Shown: one piece after another, positions 25,901-39,772 of the stretch
Numbering within the stretch: position 1 is the first letter of the stretch
How the letters are laid out: every line of letters begins with the position of its first letter
Origin: Balanoglossus misakiensis
Lineage: Eukaryota > Hemichordata
Reading direction: 5' to 3'
Assembly (NCBI GenBank): GCA_040954595.2
Contig: CM082588.2
Coordinates: 10,726,001 to 10,790,000, forward strand
DNA length: 64,000 nt
Program-made: the position numbers and the translations under genes
The notes under the pieces: generated by a model
Database searches by the model: none
Told to the model about the DNA's origin: nothing
Seen by the model: the letters and a program-made list of their open reading frames with translations, nothing else

Positions 25901-28900
25901 ATTTTACAACTATCCGTCGATCTACAGAGTCTAGTGGAAAACGTTATTATGCGCATAGGCCTATATATGTGTTCTGCGCATCACAACAGAATTTTGTAAA
26001 CAAACGAGGCTGTGTTTGGAAGCAACCATGGACATTTTAGAACTATCTCTCGATCTACAGAGTCTATAGTGGAAAACTTTCTTATGCACATATGCCTATC
26101 TATGTGTTCTGCGCCTCACAACAGAATTCGGTAAATAAACGAGGCTGTTTGGAAGCAACCATGGAAATTTTACAACTATCCGTCGATCTACAGAGTCTAG
26201 TGGAAAACGTTATTATGCGCATAGGCCTATCTATGTGTTATGCGCATCACAACAGAAATCGGTAAATAAACGAGGCTGTATTTGGAAGCAACCATGAAAT
26301 TTTACAACTATCCGTCGATCTACAGAGTCTGGTGGAAAACTTCCTTATGCGCATAGACCTATTACGTGTTCTGCGCCTCACAACAGAATTCGGTAAATAA
26401 ACGAGGCTGTTTGGAAGCAACCATGGACATTGTACAACTATCCGTCGATCTACACAGTCTAGTGGAAAACGTTCTTATGCGCATAGGCCTATCTATGTGT
26501 TATGCGCATCACAACAGAAATCGCTAAATAAACGAGGCTGTATTTGGAAGCAACCATGAAATTTTACAACTATCCGTCGATCTACAGAGTCTAGTGGAAA
26601 AATGTCTCATGCGCATAGGCCTATCATGTGTTCTGCGCCTCACAACAGAAATCGGTAAATAAACGAGGCTGTTTGGAAGCAACCATGGAAATTTTACAGC
26701 TATCCGTCGATCTACAGAGTCTAGTGGAAACGTTCTTATGCGCATAGGCCTATATATGTGTTCTGCGCATCACAACAGAATTTTGTAAACAAACGAGGCT
26801 GTGTTTGGTAGCAACCATGGACATTTTAGAACTATCTCTCGATCTACAGAGTCTATAGTGGAAAACTTTCTTATGCACATATGCCTATCTATGTGTTCTG
26901 CGCCTCACAACAGAATTCGGTAAATAAACGAGGCTGTTTGGAAGCAACCATGGAAATTTTACAACTATCCGTCGATCTACAGAGTCTAGTGGAAAACGTT
27001 ATTATGCGCATAGGCCTATATATGTGTTCTGCGCATCACAACAGAATTTTGTAAACAAACGAGGCTGTGTTTGGAAGCAACCATGGACATTTTAGAACTA
27101 TCTCTCGATCTACAGAGTCTATAGTGGAAAACTTTCTTATGCACATATGCCTATCTATGTGTTCTGCGCCTCACAACAGAATTCGGTAAATAAACGAGGC
27201 TGTTTGGAAGCAACCATGGAAATTTTACAACTATCCGTCGATCTACAGAGTCTAGTGGAAAACGTTATTATGCGCATAGGCCTATATATGTGTTCTGCGC
27301 ATCACAACAGAATTTTGTAAACAAACGAGGCTGTGTTTGGAAGCAACCATGGAAATTTTAGAACTATCTCTCGATCTACAGAGTCTAGTGGAAAACTTTA
27401 TTATGCACATATGCCTATCTATGTGTTCTGCGCATCACAACAGAAATCGGTAAATAAACGAGGCTGTTTGGAAGCAACCATGGAAATTTTACAGCTATCC
27501 GTCGATCTACAGAGTCTAGTGGAAACGTTCTTATGCGCATAGGCCTATATATGTGTTCTGCGCATCACAACAGAATTTTGTAAACAAACGAGGCTGTGTT
27601 TGGTAGCAACCATGGACATTTTAGAACTATCTCTCGATCTACAGAGTCTATAGTGGAAAACTTTCTTATGCACATATGCCTATCTATGTGTTCTGCGCCT
27701 CACAACAGAATTCGGTAAATAAACGAGGCTGTTTGGAAGCAACCATGGAAATTTTACAACTATCCGTCGATCTACAGAGTCTAGTGGAAAACGTTATTAT
27801 GCGCATAGGCCTATATATGTGTTCTGCGCATCACAACAGAATTTTGTAAACAAACGAGGCTGTGTTTGGAAGCAACCATGGACATTTTAGAACTATCTCT
27901 CGATCTACAGAGTCTATAGTGGAAAACTTTCTTATGCACATATGCCTATCTATGTGTTCTGCGCCTCACAACAGAATTCGGTAAATAAACGAGGCTGTTT
28001 GGAAGCAACCATGGAAATTTTACAACTATCCGTCGATCTACAGAGTCTAGTGGAAAACGTTATTATGCGCATAGGCCTATATATGTGTTCTGCGCATCAC
28101 AACAGAATTTTGTAAACAAACGAGGCTGTGTTTGGAAGCAACCATGGAAATTTTAGAACTATCTCTCGATCTACAGAGTCTAGTGGAAAACTTTATTATG
28201 CACATATGCCTATCTATGTGTTCTGCGCATCACAACAGAAATCGGTAAATAAACGAGGCTGTTTGGAAGCAACCATGGAAATTTTACAGCTATCCGTCGA
28301 TCTACAGAGTCTAGTGGAAACGTTCTTATGCGCATAGGCCTATATATGTGTTCTGCGCATCACAACAGAATTTTGTAAACAAACGAGGCTGTGTTTGGTA
28401 GCAACCATGGACATTTTAGAACTATCTCTCGATCTACAGAGTCTATAGTGGAAAACTTTCTTATGCACATATGCCTATCTATGTGTTCTGCGCCTCACAA
28501 CAGAATTCGGTAAATAAACGAGGCTGTTTGGAAGCAACCATGGAAATTTTACAACTATCCGTCGATCTACAGAGTCTAGTGGAAAACGTTATTATGCGCA
28601 TAGGCCTATATATGTGTTCTGCGCATCACAACAGAATTTTGTAAACAAACGAGGCTGTGTTTGGAAGCAACCATGGAAATTTTAGAACTATCTCTCCATC
28701 TACAGAGTCTAGTGGAAAACGTTATTATGCGCATAGGCCTATCTATGTGTTCTGCGCATCACAACAGAAATCGGTAAATAAACGAGGCTGTTTGGAAGCA
28801 ACCATGGAAATTTTACAACTATCCGTCGATCTACAGAGTCTGGTGGAAAACTTTCTTATGCGCATAGGCCTATTACGTGCTCTGCGCCTCACAACAGAAT

Positions 28901-29949
28901 TCGGTAAATAAACGAGGCTGTTTGGAAGCAATCATGGAAATTTTAGAACTATCCGTCGATCTACAGAGTCTAGTGGGAAACTTTCTTATGCGCATAGGCA
29001 TATGTATGTGTTCAGCGCATCACAACAGAATTTTATAAATGAACGAGGCTGTGTTTGGAAACAACCATGGAAATTTTACAACTATCCGTCGATCTACGGA
29101 GTCTGGTGGAAAACTTTCTTATGCGCATAGGCCTATCATGTGTTCTGCGCCTCACAACAGAAATCGGTAAATAAACGAGGCTGTTTGGAAGCAACCATGG
29201 AAATTGTACAACTATCCGTCGATCTACATAGTCTAGTGGAAAACGTTCTTATGCGCATAGGCCTATCTATGTGTTATGCGCATCACAACAGAAATCGGTA
29301 AATAAACGAGGCTGTATTTGGAAGCAATCATGAAATTTTACAACTATCCGTCGATCTACAGAGTCTAGTGGAAAACGTTATTATGCGCATAGGCCTATCT
29401 ATGTGTTATGCGCATCACAACAGAAATCGGTAAATAAACGAGGCTGTATTTGGAAGCAACCATGAAATTTTACAACTATCCGTCGATCTACAGAGTCTGG
29501 TGGAAAACGTTCTTATGCGCATAGGCCTGTCTATGTGTTATGCGCATCACAACAGAAATCGGTAAATAAACGAGGCTGTGTTTGGAAGCAACCATGGACA
29601 TTTTAGAACTATCTCTCGATCTACAGAGTCTATAGTGGAAAACTTTCTTATGCACATATGCCTATCTATGTGTTCTGCGCCTCACAACAGAAATCGGTAA
29701 ATAAACGAGGCTGTTTAAAAGCAACCATGGAAATTTTACAGCTATCCGTCGATCTACAGAGTCTAGTGGAAACGTTCTTATGCGCATAGGCCTATATATG
29801 TGTTCTGCGCATCACAACAGAATTTTGTGAACAAACGAGGCTGTGTTTGGAAGCAACCATGGACATTTTAGAACTATCTCTCGATCTACAGAGTCTATAG
29901 TGGAAAACTTTCTTATGCACATATGCCTATCTATGTGTTCTGCGCCTCA
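22963..29949 (+). repeat. 6,192-bp HOR, copy 2, with a 795-bp expansion
   Basis: This copy directly follows copy 1 and keeps its monomer order. The offset changes from 6,192 to 6,987 bp after an internal gain of 795 bp near 27.3-28.4 kb. Shared private variants include TTTTGTGAACAAACGAGG (22,838 and 29,825). Differences include CAGAATTTTGTAGACAATC near 23,368 and a rearranged pair of monomers near 29,360-29,520. Confidence 0.85.
26803..28392 (+). repeat. 795-bp hexamer in tandem (three A/B dimers)
   Basis: The class A variant GTTTGGTAGCAACC occurs at 26,803, 27,598 and 28,393, exactly 795 bp apart. The matching place in the first 6,192-bp unit has it at 20,611 and 21,406 only. Copy 2 therefore holds one more 795-bp unit than copy 1, a change in copy number made after, or independently of, the 6.2-kb duplication. 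Confidence 0.88.
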
Positions 29950-30279
29950 CAACAGAATTCGGTAAATAAACGAGGCTGTTTGGAAGCAACCATGGAAATT
30001 TTACAACTATCCGTCGATCTACAGAGTCTAGTGGAAAACGTTATTATGCGCATAGGCCTATATATGTGTTCTGCGCATCACAACAGAATTTTGTAAACAA
30101 ACGAGGCTGTGTTTGGAAGCAACCATGGCAATTTTAGAACTATCTCTCGATCTACAGAGTCTAGTGGAAAACTTTATTATGCACATATGCCTATATATGT
30201 GTTCTGCGCATCACAACAGAAATCGGTAAATAAACGAGGCTGTTTGGAAGCAACCATGGAAATTTTACAACTATCCGTC

Positions 30280-33200
30280 GATCTACAGAGTCTATAGTGG
30301 AAAACTTTCTTATGCACATATGCCTATCTATGTGTTCTGCGCCTCACAACAGAAATCGGTAAATAAACGAGGCTGTTTAAAAGCAACCATGGAAATTTTA
30401 CAGCTATCCGTCGATCTACAGAGTCTAGTGGAAACGTTCTTATGCGCATAGGCCTATATATGTGTTCTGCGCATCACAACAGAATTTTGTAAACAAACGA
30501 GGCTGTGTTTGGAAGCAACCATGGACATTTTAGAACTATCTCTCGATCTACAGAGTCTATAGTGGAAAACTTTCTTATGCACATATGCCTATATATGTGT
30601 TCTGCGCATCACAACAGAATTTTGTAAACAAACGAGGCTGTGTTTGGTAGCAACCATGGACATTTTAGAACTATCTCTCGATCTACAGAGTCTATAGTGG
30701 AAAACTTTCTTATGCACATATGCCTATCTATGTGTTCTGCGCCTCACAACAGAATTCGGTAAATAAACGAGGCTGTTTGGAAGCAACCATGGAAATTTTA
30801 CAACTATCCGTCGATCTACAGAGTCTAGTGGAAAACGTTATTATGCGCATAGGCCTATATATGTGTTCTGCGCATCACAACAGAATTTTGTAAACAAACG
30901 AGGCTGTGTTTGGAAGCAACCATGGAAATTTTAGAACTATCTCTCGATCTACAGAGTCTAGTGGAAAACTTTATTATGCACATATGCCTATCTATGTGTT
31001 CTGCGCATCACAACAGAAATCGGTAAATAAACGAGGCTGTTTGGAAGCAACCATGGAAATTTTACAACTATCCGTCGATCTACAGAGTCTGGTAGAAAAC
31101 TTTCTTATGCGCATAGGCCTATTACGTGCTCTGCGCCTCACAACAGAATTCGGTAAATAAACGAGGCTGTTTGGAAGCAACCATGGAAATTTTAGAACTA
31201 TCCGTCGATCTACAGAGTCTAGTGGAAAAATGTCTTATGCGCATAGGCCTATCATGTGTTCTGTGCCTCACAACAGAAATCGGTAAATAAACGAGGCTGT
31301 TTGGAAGCAACCATGGAAATTGTACAACTATCCGTCGATCTACAGAGTCTAGTGGAAAACGTTCTTATGCGCATAGGCCTATCTATGTGTTATGCGCATC
31401 ACAACAGAAATCGGTAAATAAACGAGGCTGTATTTGGAAGCAACCATGAAATTTTACAACTATCCGTCGATCTACAGAGTCTGGTGGAAAACGTCCTTAT
31501 GCGCATAGACCTATTACGTGTTCTGCGCCTCACAACAGAATTCGGTAAATAAACGAGGCTGTTTGGAAGCAACCATGGACATTGTACAACTATCCGTCGA
31601 TCTACAAAGTCTAGTGGAAAACGTTCTTATGCGCATAGGCCTATCTATGTGTTATGCGCATCACAACAGAAATCGCTAAATAAACGAGGCTGTATTTGGA
31701 AGAAACCATGAAATTTTACAACTATCCGTCGATCTACAGAGTCTAGTGGAAAAATGTCTCATGCGCATAGGCATATCATGTGTTCTGCGCCTCACAACAG
31801 AAATCGGTAAATAAACGAGGCTGTTTGGAAGCAACCATGGAAATTTTACAGCTATCCGTCGATCTACAGAGTCTAGTGGAAACGTTCTTATGCGCATAGG
31901 CCTATATATGTGTTCTGCGCATCACAACAGAATTTTGTAAACAAACGAGGCTGTGTTTGGTAGCAACCATGGACATTTTAGAACTATCTCTCGATCTACA
32001 GAGTCTATAGTGGAAAACTTTCTTATGCACATATGCCTATCTATGTGTTCTGCGCCTCACAACAGAATTCGGTAAATAAACGAGGCTGTTTGGAAGCAAC
32101 CATGGAAATTTTACAACTATCCGTCGATCTACAGAGTCTAGTGGAAAACGTTATTATGCGCATAGGCCTATCTATGTGTTCTGCGCATCACAACAGAAAT
32201 CGGTAAATAAACGAGGCTGTTTGGAAGCAACCATGGAAATTTTACAACTATCCGTCGATCTACAGAGTCTGGTGGAAAACTTTCTTATGCGCATAGGCCT
32301 ATTACGTGCTCTGCGCCTCACAACAGAATTCGGTAAATAAACGAGGCTGTTTGGAAGCAATCATGGAAATTTTAGAACTATCCGTCGATCTACAGAGTCT
32401 AGTGGGAAACTTTCTTATGCGCATAGGCATATGTATGTGTTCAGCGCATCACAACAGAATTTTATAAATGAACGAGGCTGTGTTTGGAAACAACCATGGA
32501 AATTTTACAACTATCCGTCGATCTACGGAGTCTGGTGGAAAACTTTCTTATGCGCATAGGCCTATCATGTGTTCTGCGCCTCACAACAGAAATCGGTAAA
32601 TAAACGAGGCTGTTTGGAAGCAACCATGGAAATTGTACAACTATCCGTCGATCTACATAGTCTAGTGGAAAACGTTCTTATGCGCATAGGCCTATCTATG
32701 TGTTATGCGCATCACAACAGAAATCGGTAAATAAACGAGGCTGTATTTGGAAGCAATCATGAAATTTTACAACTATCCGTCGATCTACAGAGTCTGGTGG
32801 AAAACTTCCTTATGCGCATAGACCTATTACGTGTTCTGCGCCTCACAACAGAATTCGGTAAATAAACGATGCTGTTTGGAAGCAACCATGGAAATTGTAC
32901 AACTATCCGTCGATCTACAGAGTCTAGTGGAAAACGTTCTTATGCGCATAGGCCTATCTATGTGTTATGCGCATCACAACAGAAATCGGTAAATAAACGA
33001 GGCTGTGTTTGGAAGCAACCATGGACATTTTAGAACTATCTCTCGATCTACAGAGTCTATAGTGGAAAACTTTCTTATGCACATATGCCTATCTATGTGT
33101 TCTGCGCCTCACAACAGAAATCGGTAAATAAACGAGGCTGTTTAAAAGCAACCATGGAAATTTTACAGCTATCCGTCGATCTACAGAGTCTAGTGGAAAC

Positions 33201-33835
33201 GTTCTTATGCGCATAGGCCTATATATGTGTTCTGCGCATCACAACAGAATTTTGTGAACAAACGAGGCTGTGTTTGGAAGCAACCATGGACATTTTAGAA
33301 CTATCTCTCGATCTACAGAGTCTATAGTGGAAAACTTTCTTATGCACATATGCCTATCTATGTGTTCTGCGCCTCACAACAGAAATCGGTAAATAAACGA
33401 GGCTGTTTGGAAGCAACCATGGAAATTTTACAACTATCCGTCGATCTACAGAGTCTGGTGGAAAACTTTCTTATGCGCATAGGCCTATTACGTGCTCTGC
33501 GCCTCACAACAGAATTCGGTAAATAAACGAGGCTGTTTGGAAGCAACCATGGAAATTTTAGAACTATCCGTCGATCTACAGAGTCTAGTGGAAAAATGTC
33601 TTATGCGCATAGGCCTATCATGTGTTCTGTGCCTCACAACAGAAATCGGTAAATAAACGAGGCTGTTTGGAAGCAACCATGGAAATTGTACAACTATCCG
33701 TCGATCTACAGAGTCTAGTGGAAAACGTTCTTATGCGCATAGGCCTATCTATGTGTTATGCGCATCACAACAGAAATCGGTAAATAAACGAGGCTGTAAT
33801 TGGAAGCAACCATGGAAATTGTACAACTATCCATC
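30280..33835 (+). repeat. 3,556-bp HOR, copy 1
   Basis: GCTGTTTAAAAGCAACC at 30,372 recurs at 33,928, an offset of 3,556 bp, and the match continues through about 32,170. Shared rare variants include GGTAGAAAACTTTC (31,090 and 34,646) and GCGCATAGGCATATCATG (near 31,762 and 35,318). The end of this unit contains a block M-like run and a monomer with TTTTGTGAAC. The short stretch 29,950-30,279 before it is A/B dimer satellite. Confidence 0.8.
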
Positions 33836-35726
33836 GATCTACAGAGTCTATAGTGGAAAACTTTCTTATGCACATATGCCTATCTATGTGTTCTGCGCCT
33901 CACAACAGAAATCGGTAAATAAACGAGGCTGTTTAAAAGCAACCATGGAAATTTTACAGCTATCCGTCGATCTACAGAGTCTAGTGGAAACGTTCTTATG
34001 CGCATAGGCCTATATATGTGTTCTGCGCATCACAACAGAATTTTGTAAACAAACGAGGCTGTGTTTGGAAGCAACCATGGACATTTTAGAACTATCTCTC
34101 GATCTACAGAGTCTATAGTGGAAAACTTTCTTATGCACATATGCCTATATATGTGTTCTGCGCATCACAACAGAATTTTGTAAACAAACGAGGCTGTGTT
34201 TGGTAGCAACCATGGACATTTTAGAACTATCTCTCGATCTACAGAGTCTATAGTGGAAAACTTTCTTATGCACATATGCCTATCTATGTGTTCTGCGCCT
34301 CACAACAGAATTCGGTAAATAAACGAGGCTGTTTGGAAGCAACCATGGAAATTTTACAACTATCCGTCGATCTACAGAGTCTAGTGGAAAACGTTATTAT
34401 GCGCATAGGCCTATATATGTGTTCTGCGCATCACAACAGAATTTTGTAAACAAACGAGGCTGTGTTTGGAAGCAACCATGGAAATTTTAGAACTATCTCT
34501 CGATCTACAGAGTCTAGTGGAAAACTTTATTATGCACATATGCCTATCTATGTGTTCTGCGCATCACAACAGAAATCGGTAAATAAACGAGGCTGTTTGG
34601 AAGCAACCATGGAAATTTTACAACTATCCGTCGATCTACAGAGTCTGGTAGAAAACTTTCTTATGCGCATAGGCCTATTACGTGCTCTGCGCCTCACAAC
34701 AGAATTCGGTAAATAAACGAGGCTGTTTGGAAGCAACCATGGAAATTTTAGAACTATCCGTCGATCTACAGAGTCTAGTGGAAAAATGTCTTATGCGCAT
34801 AGGCCTATCATGTGTTCTGTGCCTCACAACAGAAATCGGTAAATAAACGAGGCTGTTTGGAAGCAACCATGGAAATTGTACAACTATCCGTCGATCTACA
34901 GAGTCTAGTGGAAAACGTTCTTATGCGCATAGGCCTATCTATGTGTTATGCGCATCACAACAGAAATCGGTAAATAAACGAGGCTGTATTTGGAAGCAAC
35001 CATGAAATTTTACAACTATCCGTCGATCTACAGAGTCTGGTGGAAAACTTCCTTATGCGCATAGACCTATTACGTGTTCTGCGCCTCACAACAGAATTCG
35101 GTAAATAAACGAGGCTGTTTGGAAGCAACCATGGACATTGTACAACTATCCGTCGATCTACAAAGTCTAGTGGAAAACGTTCTTATGCGCATAGGCCTAT
35201 CTATGTGTTATGCGCATCACAACAGAAATCGCTAAATAAACGAGGCTGTATTTGGAAGCAACCATGAAATTTTACAACTATCCGTCGATCTACAGAGTCT
35301 AGTGGAAAAATGTCTCATGCGCATAGGCATATCATGTGTTCTGCGCCTCACAACAGAAATCGGTAAATAAACGAGGCTGTTTGGAAGCAACCATGGAAAT
35401 TTTACAGCTATCCGTCGATCTACAGAGTCTAGTGGAAACGTTCTTATGCGCATAGGCCTATATATGTGTTCTGCGCATCACAACAGAATTTTGTAAACAA
35501 ACGAGGCTGTGTTTGGTAGCAACCATGGACATTTTAGAACTATCTCTCGATCTACAGAGTCTATAGTGGAAAACTTTCTTATGCACATATGCCTATCTAT
35601 GTGTTCTGCGCCTCACAACAGAATTCGGTAAATAAACGAGGCTGTTTGGAAGCAACCATGGAAATTTTACAACTATCCGTCGATCTACAGAGTCTAGTGG
35701 AAAACGTTATTATGCGCATAGGCCTA
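33836..35726 (+). repeat. 3,556-bp HOR, copy 2 (partial)
   Basis: This copy follows copy 1 until about 35,726, where copy 1 reads GGCCTATCTATGTGTTC and this copy keeps GGCCTATATATGTGTTC and continues into A/B dimers. The monomer at its left edge has private changes GCTGTAATTGG and TATCCATCGATC (CpG to CpA). Confidence 0.78.
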
Positions 35727-38708
35727 TATATGTGTTCTGCGCATCACAACAGAATTTTGTAAACAAACGAGGCTGTGTTTGGAAGCAACCATGGACATTT
35801 TAGAACTATCTCTCGATCTACAGAGTCTATAGTGGAAAACTTTCTTATGCACATATGCCTATCTATGTGTTCTGCGCCTCACAACAGAATTCGGTAAATA
35901 AACGAGGCTGTTTGGAAGCAACCATGGAAATTTTACAACTATCCGTCGATCTACAGAGTCTAGTGGAAAACGTTATTATGCGCATAGGCCTATATATGTG
36001 TTCTGCGCATCACAACAGAATTTTGTAAACAAACGAGGCTGTGTTTGGAAGCAACCATGGAAATTTTAGAACTATCTCTCGATCTACAGAGTCTAGTGGA
36101 AAACTTTATTATGCACATATGCCTATCTATGTGTTCTGCGCATCACAACAGAAATCGGTAAATAAACGAGGCTGTTTGGAAGCAACCATGGAAATTTTAC
36201 AACTATCCGTCGATCTACAGAGTCTGGTGGAAAACTTTCTTATGCGCATAGGCCTATTACGTGCTCTGCGCCTCACAACAGAATTCGGTAAATAAACGAG
36301 GCTGTTTGGAAGCAACCATGGAAATTTTAGAACTATCCGTCGATCTACAGAGTCTAGTGGAAAAATGTCTTATGCGCATAGGCCTATCATGTGTTCTGCG
36401 CCTCACAACAGAATTCGGTAAATAAACGAGGCTGTTTGGAAGCAACCATGGACATTGTACAACTATCCGTCGATCTACAAAGTCTAGTGGAAAACGTTCT
36501 TATGCGCATAGGCCTATCTATGTGTTATGCGCATCACAACAGAAATCGCTAAATAAACGAGGCTGTATTTGGAAGCAACCATGAAATTTTACAACTATCC
36601 GTCGATCTACAGAGTCTAGTGGAAAAATGTCTCATGCGCATAGGCCTATCATGTGTTCTGCGCCTCACAACAGAAATCGGTAAATAAACGAGGCTGTTTG
36701 GAAGCAACCATGGAAATTTTACAGCTATCCGTCGATCTACAGAGTCTAGTGGAAACGTTCTTATGCGCATAGGCCTATATATGTGTTCTGCGCATCACAA
36801 CAGAATTTTGTAAACAAACGAGGCTGTGTTTGGTAGCAACCATGGACATTTTAGAACTATCTCTCGATCTACAGAGTCTATAGTGGAAAACTTTCTTATG
36901 CACATATGCCTATCTATGTGTTCTGCGCCTCACAACAGAATTCGGTAAATAAACGAGGCTGTTTGGAAGCAACCATGGAAATTTTACAACTATCCGTCGA
37001 TCTACAGAGTCTAGTGGAAAACGTTATTATGCGCATAGGCCTATATATGTGTTCTGCGCATCACAACAGAATTTTGTAAACAAACGAGGCTGTGTTTGGA
37101 AGCAACCATGGACATTTTAGAACTATCTCTCGATCTACAGAGTCTATAGTGGAAAACTTTCTTATGCACATATGCCTATCTATGTGTTCTGCGCCTCACA
37201 ACAGAATTCGGTAAATAAACGAGGCTGTTTGGAAGCAACCATGGAAATTTTACAACTATCCGTCGATCTACAGAGTCTAGTGGAAAACGTTATTATGCGC
37301 ATAGGCCTATATATGTGTTCTGCGCATCACAACAGAATTTTGTAAACAAACGAGGCTGTGTTTGGAAGCAACCATGGAAATTTTAGAACTATCTCTCGAT
37401 CTACAGAGTCTAGTGGAAAACTTTATTATGCACATATGCCTATCTATGTGTTCTGCGCATCACAACAGAAATCGGTACATAAACGAGGCTGTTTGGAAGC
37501 AACCATGGAAATTTTACAACTATCCGTCGATCTACAGAGTCTGTTGGAAAACTTTCTTATGCGCATAGGCCTATTACGTGCTCTGCGCCTCACAACAGAA
37601 TTCGGTAAATAAACGAGGCTGTTTGGAAGCAACCATGGAAATTTTAGAACTATCCGTCGATCTACAGAGTCTAGTGGAAAAATGTCTTATGCGCATAGGC
37701 CTATCATGTGTTCTGCGCCTCACAACAGAAATCGGTAAATAAACGAGGCTGTTTGGAAGCAACCATGGAAATTGTACAACTATCCGTCGATCTACAGAGT
37801 CTAGTGGAAAACGTTCTTATGCGCATAGGCCTATCTATGTGTTATGCGCATCACAACAGAAATCGGTAAATAAACGAGGCTGTATTTGGAAGCAACCATG
37901 AAATTTTACAACTATCCGTCGATCTACAGAGTCTGGTGGAAAACTTCCTTATGCGCATAGACCTATTACGTGTTCTGCGCCTCACAACACAATTCGGTAA
38001 ATAAACGAGGCTGTTTGGAAGCAACCATGGACATTGTACAACTATCCGTCGATCTACAAAGTCTAGTGGAAAACGTTCTTATGCGCATAGGCCTATCTAT
38101 GTGTTATGCGCATCACAACAGAAATCGCTAAATAAACGAGGCTGTATTTGGAAGCAACCATGAAATTTTACAACTATCCGTCGATCTACAGAGTCTAGTG
38201 GAAAAATGTCTCATGCGCATAGGCCTATCATGTGTTCTGCGCCTCACAACAGAAATCGGTAAATAAACGAGGCTGTTTGGAAGCAACCATGGAAATTGTA
38301 TAGCTATCCGTCGATCTACAGAGTCTAGTGGAAACGTTCTTATGCGCATAGGCCTATATATGTGTTCTGCGCATCACAACAGAATTTTGTAAACAAACGA
38401 GGCTGTGTTTGGTAGCAACCATGGACATTTTAGAACTATCTCTCGATCTACAGAGTCTATAGTGGAAAACTTTCTTATGCACATATGCCTATCTATGTGT
38501 TCTGCGCCTCACAACAGAATTCGGTAAATAAACGAGGCTGTTTGGAAGCAACCATGGAAATTTTACAACTATCCGTCGATCTACAGAGTCTAGTGGAAAA
38601 CGTTATTATGCGCATAGGCCTATATATGTGTTCTGCGCATCACAACAGAATTTTGTAAACAAACGAGGCTGTGTTTGGAAGCAACCATGGACATTTTAGA
38701 ACTATCTC
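35727..38708 (+). repeat. 1,579-bp and 1,317-bp spaced 12-mer/10-mer repeats
   Basis: The ATTACGTGCTCTGCGCC monomer and its neighbours recur at offsets of 1,579 bp (34,462 to 36,041) and 1,317 bp (36,041 to 37,358); the 262-bp difference is two monomers. Private single-base changes in the last copy include GGTACATAAACG near 37,475, GTCTGTTGGAAAAC near 37,540 and CACAACACAATTC near 37,984. Confidence 0.78.
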
Positions 38709-39772
38709 TCGATCTACAGAGTCTATAGTGGAAAACTTTCTTATGCACATAGGCCTATCTATGTGTTCTGTGCCTCACAACAGAATTCGGTAAATAAACG
38801 AGGCTGTTTGGAAGCAACCATGGAAATTTTACAACTATCCGTCGATCTACAGAGTCTAGTGGAAAACGTTCTTATGCGCATAGGCCTATATATGTGTTCT
38901 GCGCATCACAAAAGAGTTTTGTAAACAAACGAGGCTGTGTTTGAAAGCAACCATGGACATTTTAGAACTATCTCTCGATCTACAGAGTCTATAGTGGAAA
39001 ACTTTCTTATGCACATAGGCCTATCTATGTGTTCTGTGCCTCACAACAGAATTCGGTAAATAAACGAGGCTGTTTGGAAGCAACCATGGAAATTTTAGAA
39101 CTATCCGTCGATCTACAGAGTCTAGTGGAAAACGTTCTTATGCGCATAGGCCTATATATGTGTTCTGCGCATCACAACAGAATTTTGTAAACAAACGAGG
39201 CTGTGTTTGGAAGCAACCATGGAAATTTTAGAACTATCTCTCGATGTACAGAGTCTATAGTGGAAAACTTTCTTATGCACATAGGCCTATCTATGTGTTC
39301 TGTGCCTCACAACAGAATTCGGTAAATAAACGAGGCTGTTTGGAAGCAACCATGGAAATTTTACAACTATCCGTCGATCTACAGAGTCTAGTGGAAAACG
39401 TTCTTATGCGCATAGGCCTATATATGTGTTCTGCGCATCACAAAAGAGTTTTGTAAACAAACGAGGCTGTGTTTGAAAGCAACCATGGACATTTTAGAAC
39501 TATCTCTCGATCTACAGAGTCTATAGTGGAAAACTTTCTTATGCACATAGGCCTATCTATGTGTTCTGTGCCTCACAACAGAATTCGGTAAATAAACGAG
39601 GCTGTTTGGAAGCAACCATGGAAATTTTAGAACTATCCGTCGATCTACAGAGTCTAGTGGAAAACGTTCTTATGCGCATAGGCCTATATATGTGTTCTGC
39701 GCATCACAACAGAATTTTGTAAACAAACGAGGCTGTGTTTGGAAGCAACCATGGAAATTTTAGAACTATCTC
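38709..39772 (+). repeat. 532-bp tetramer HOR, two tandem copies
   Basis: GTTTGAAAGCAACC occurs at 38,940 and 39,472, and the private change CGATGTACAGAGTC near 39,243 and 39,775, both 532 bp apart. The unit contains two A/B-type dimers, with CACAAAAGAGTTTTG in one B monomer. The same segment plus what follows is copied 3,560 bp downstream (about 42.5-43.3 kb). Confidence 0.85.

Noticed and set aside
16771-29949. Inverted duplication or large palindrome
   Set aside because: All landmark monomers in both 6.2-kb copies read in the same direction; no inverted monomer was found.
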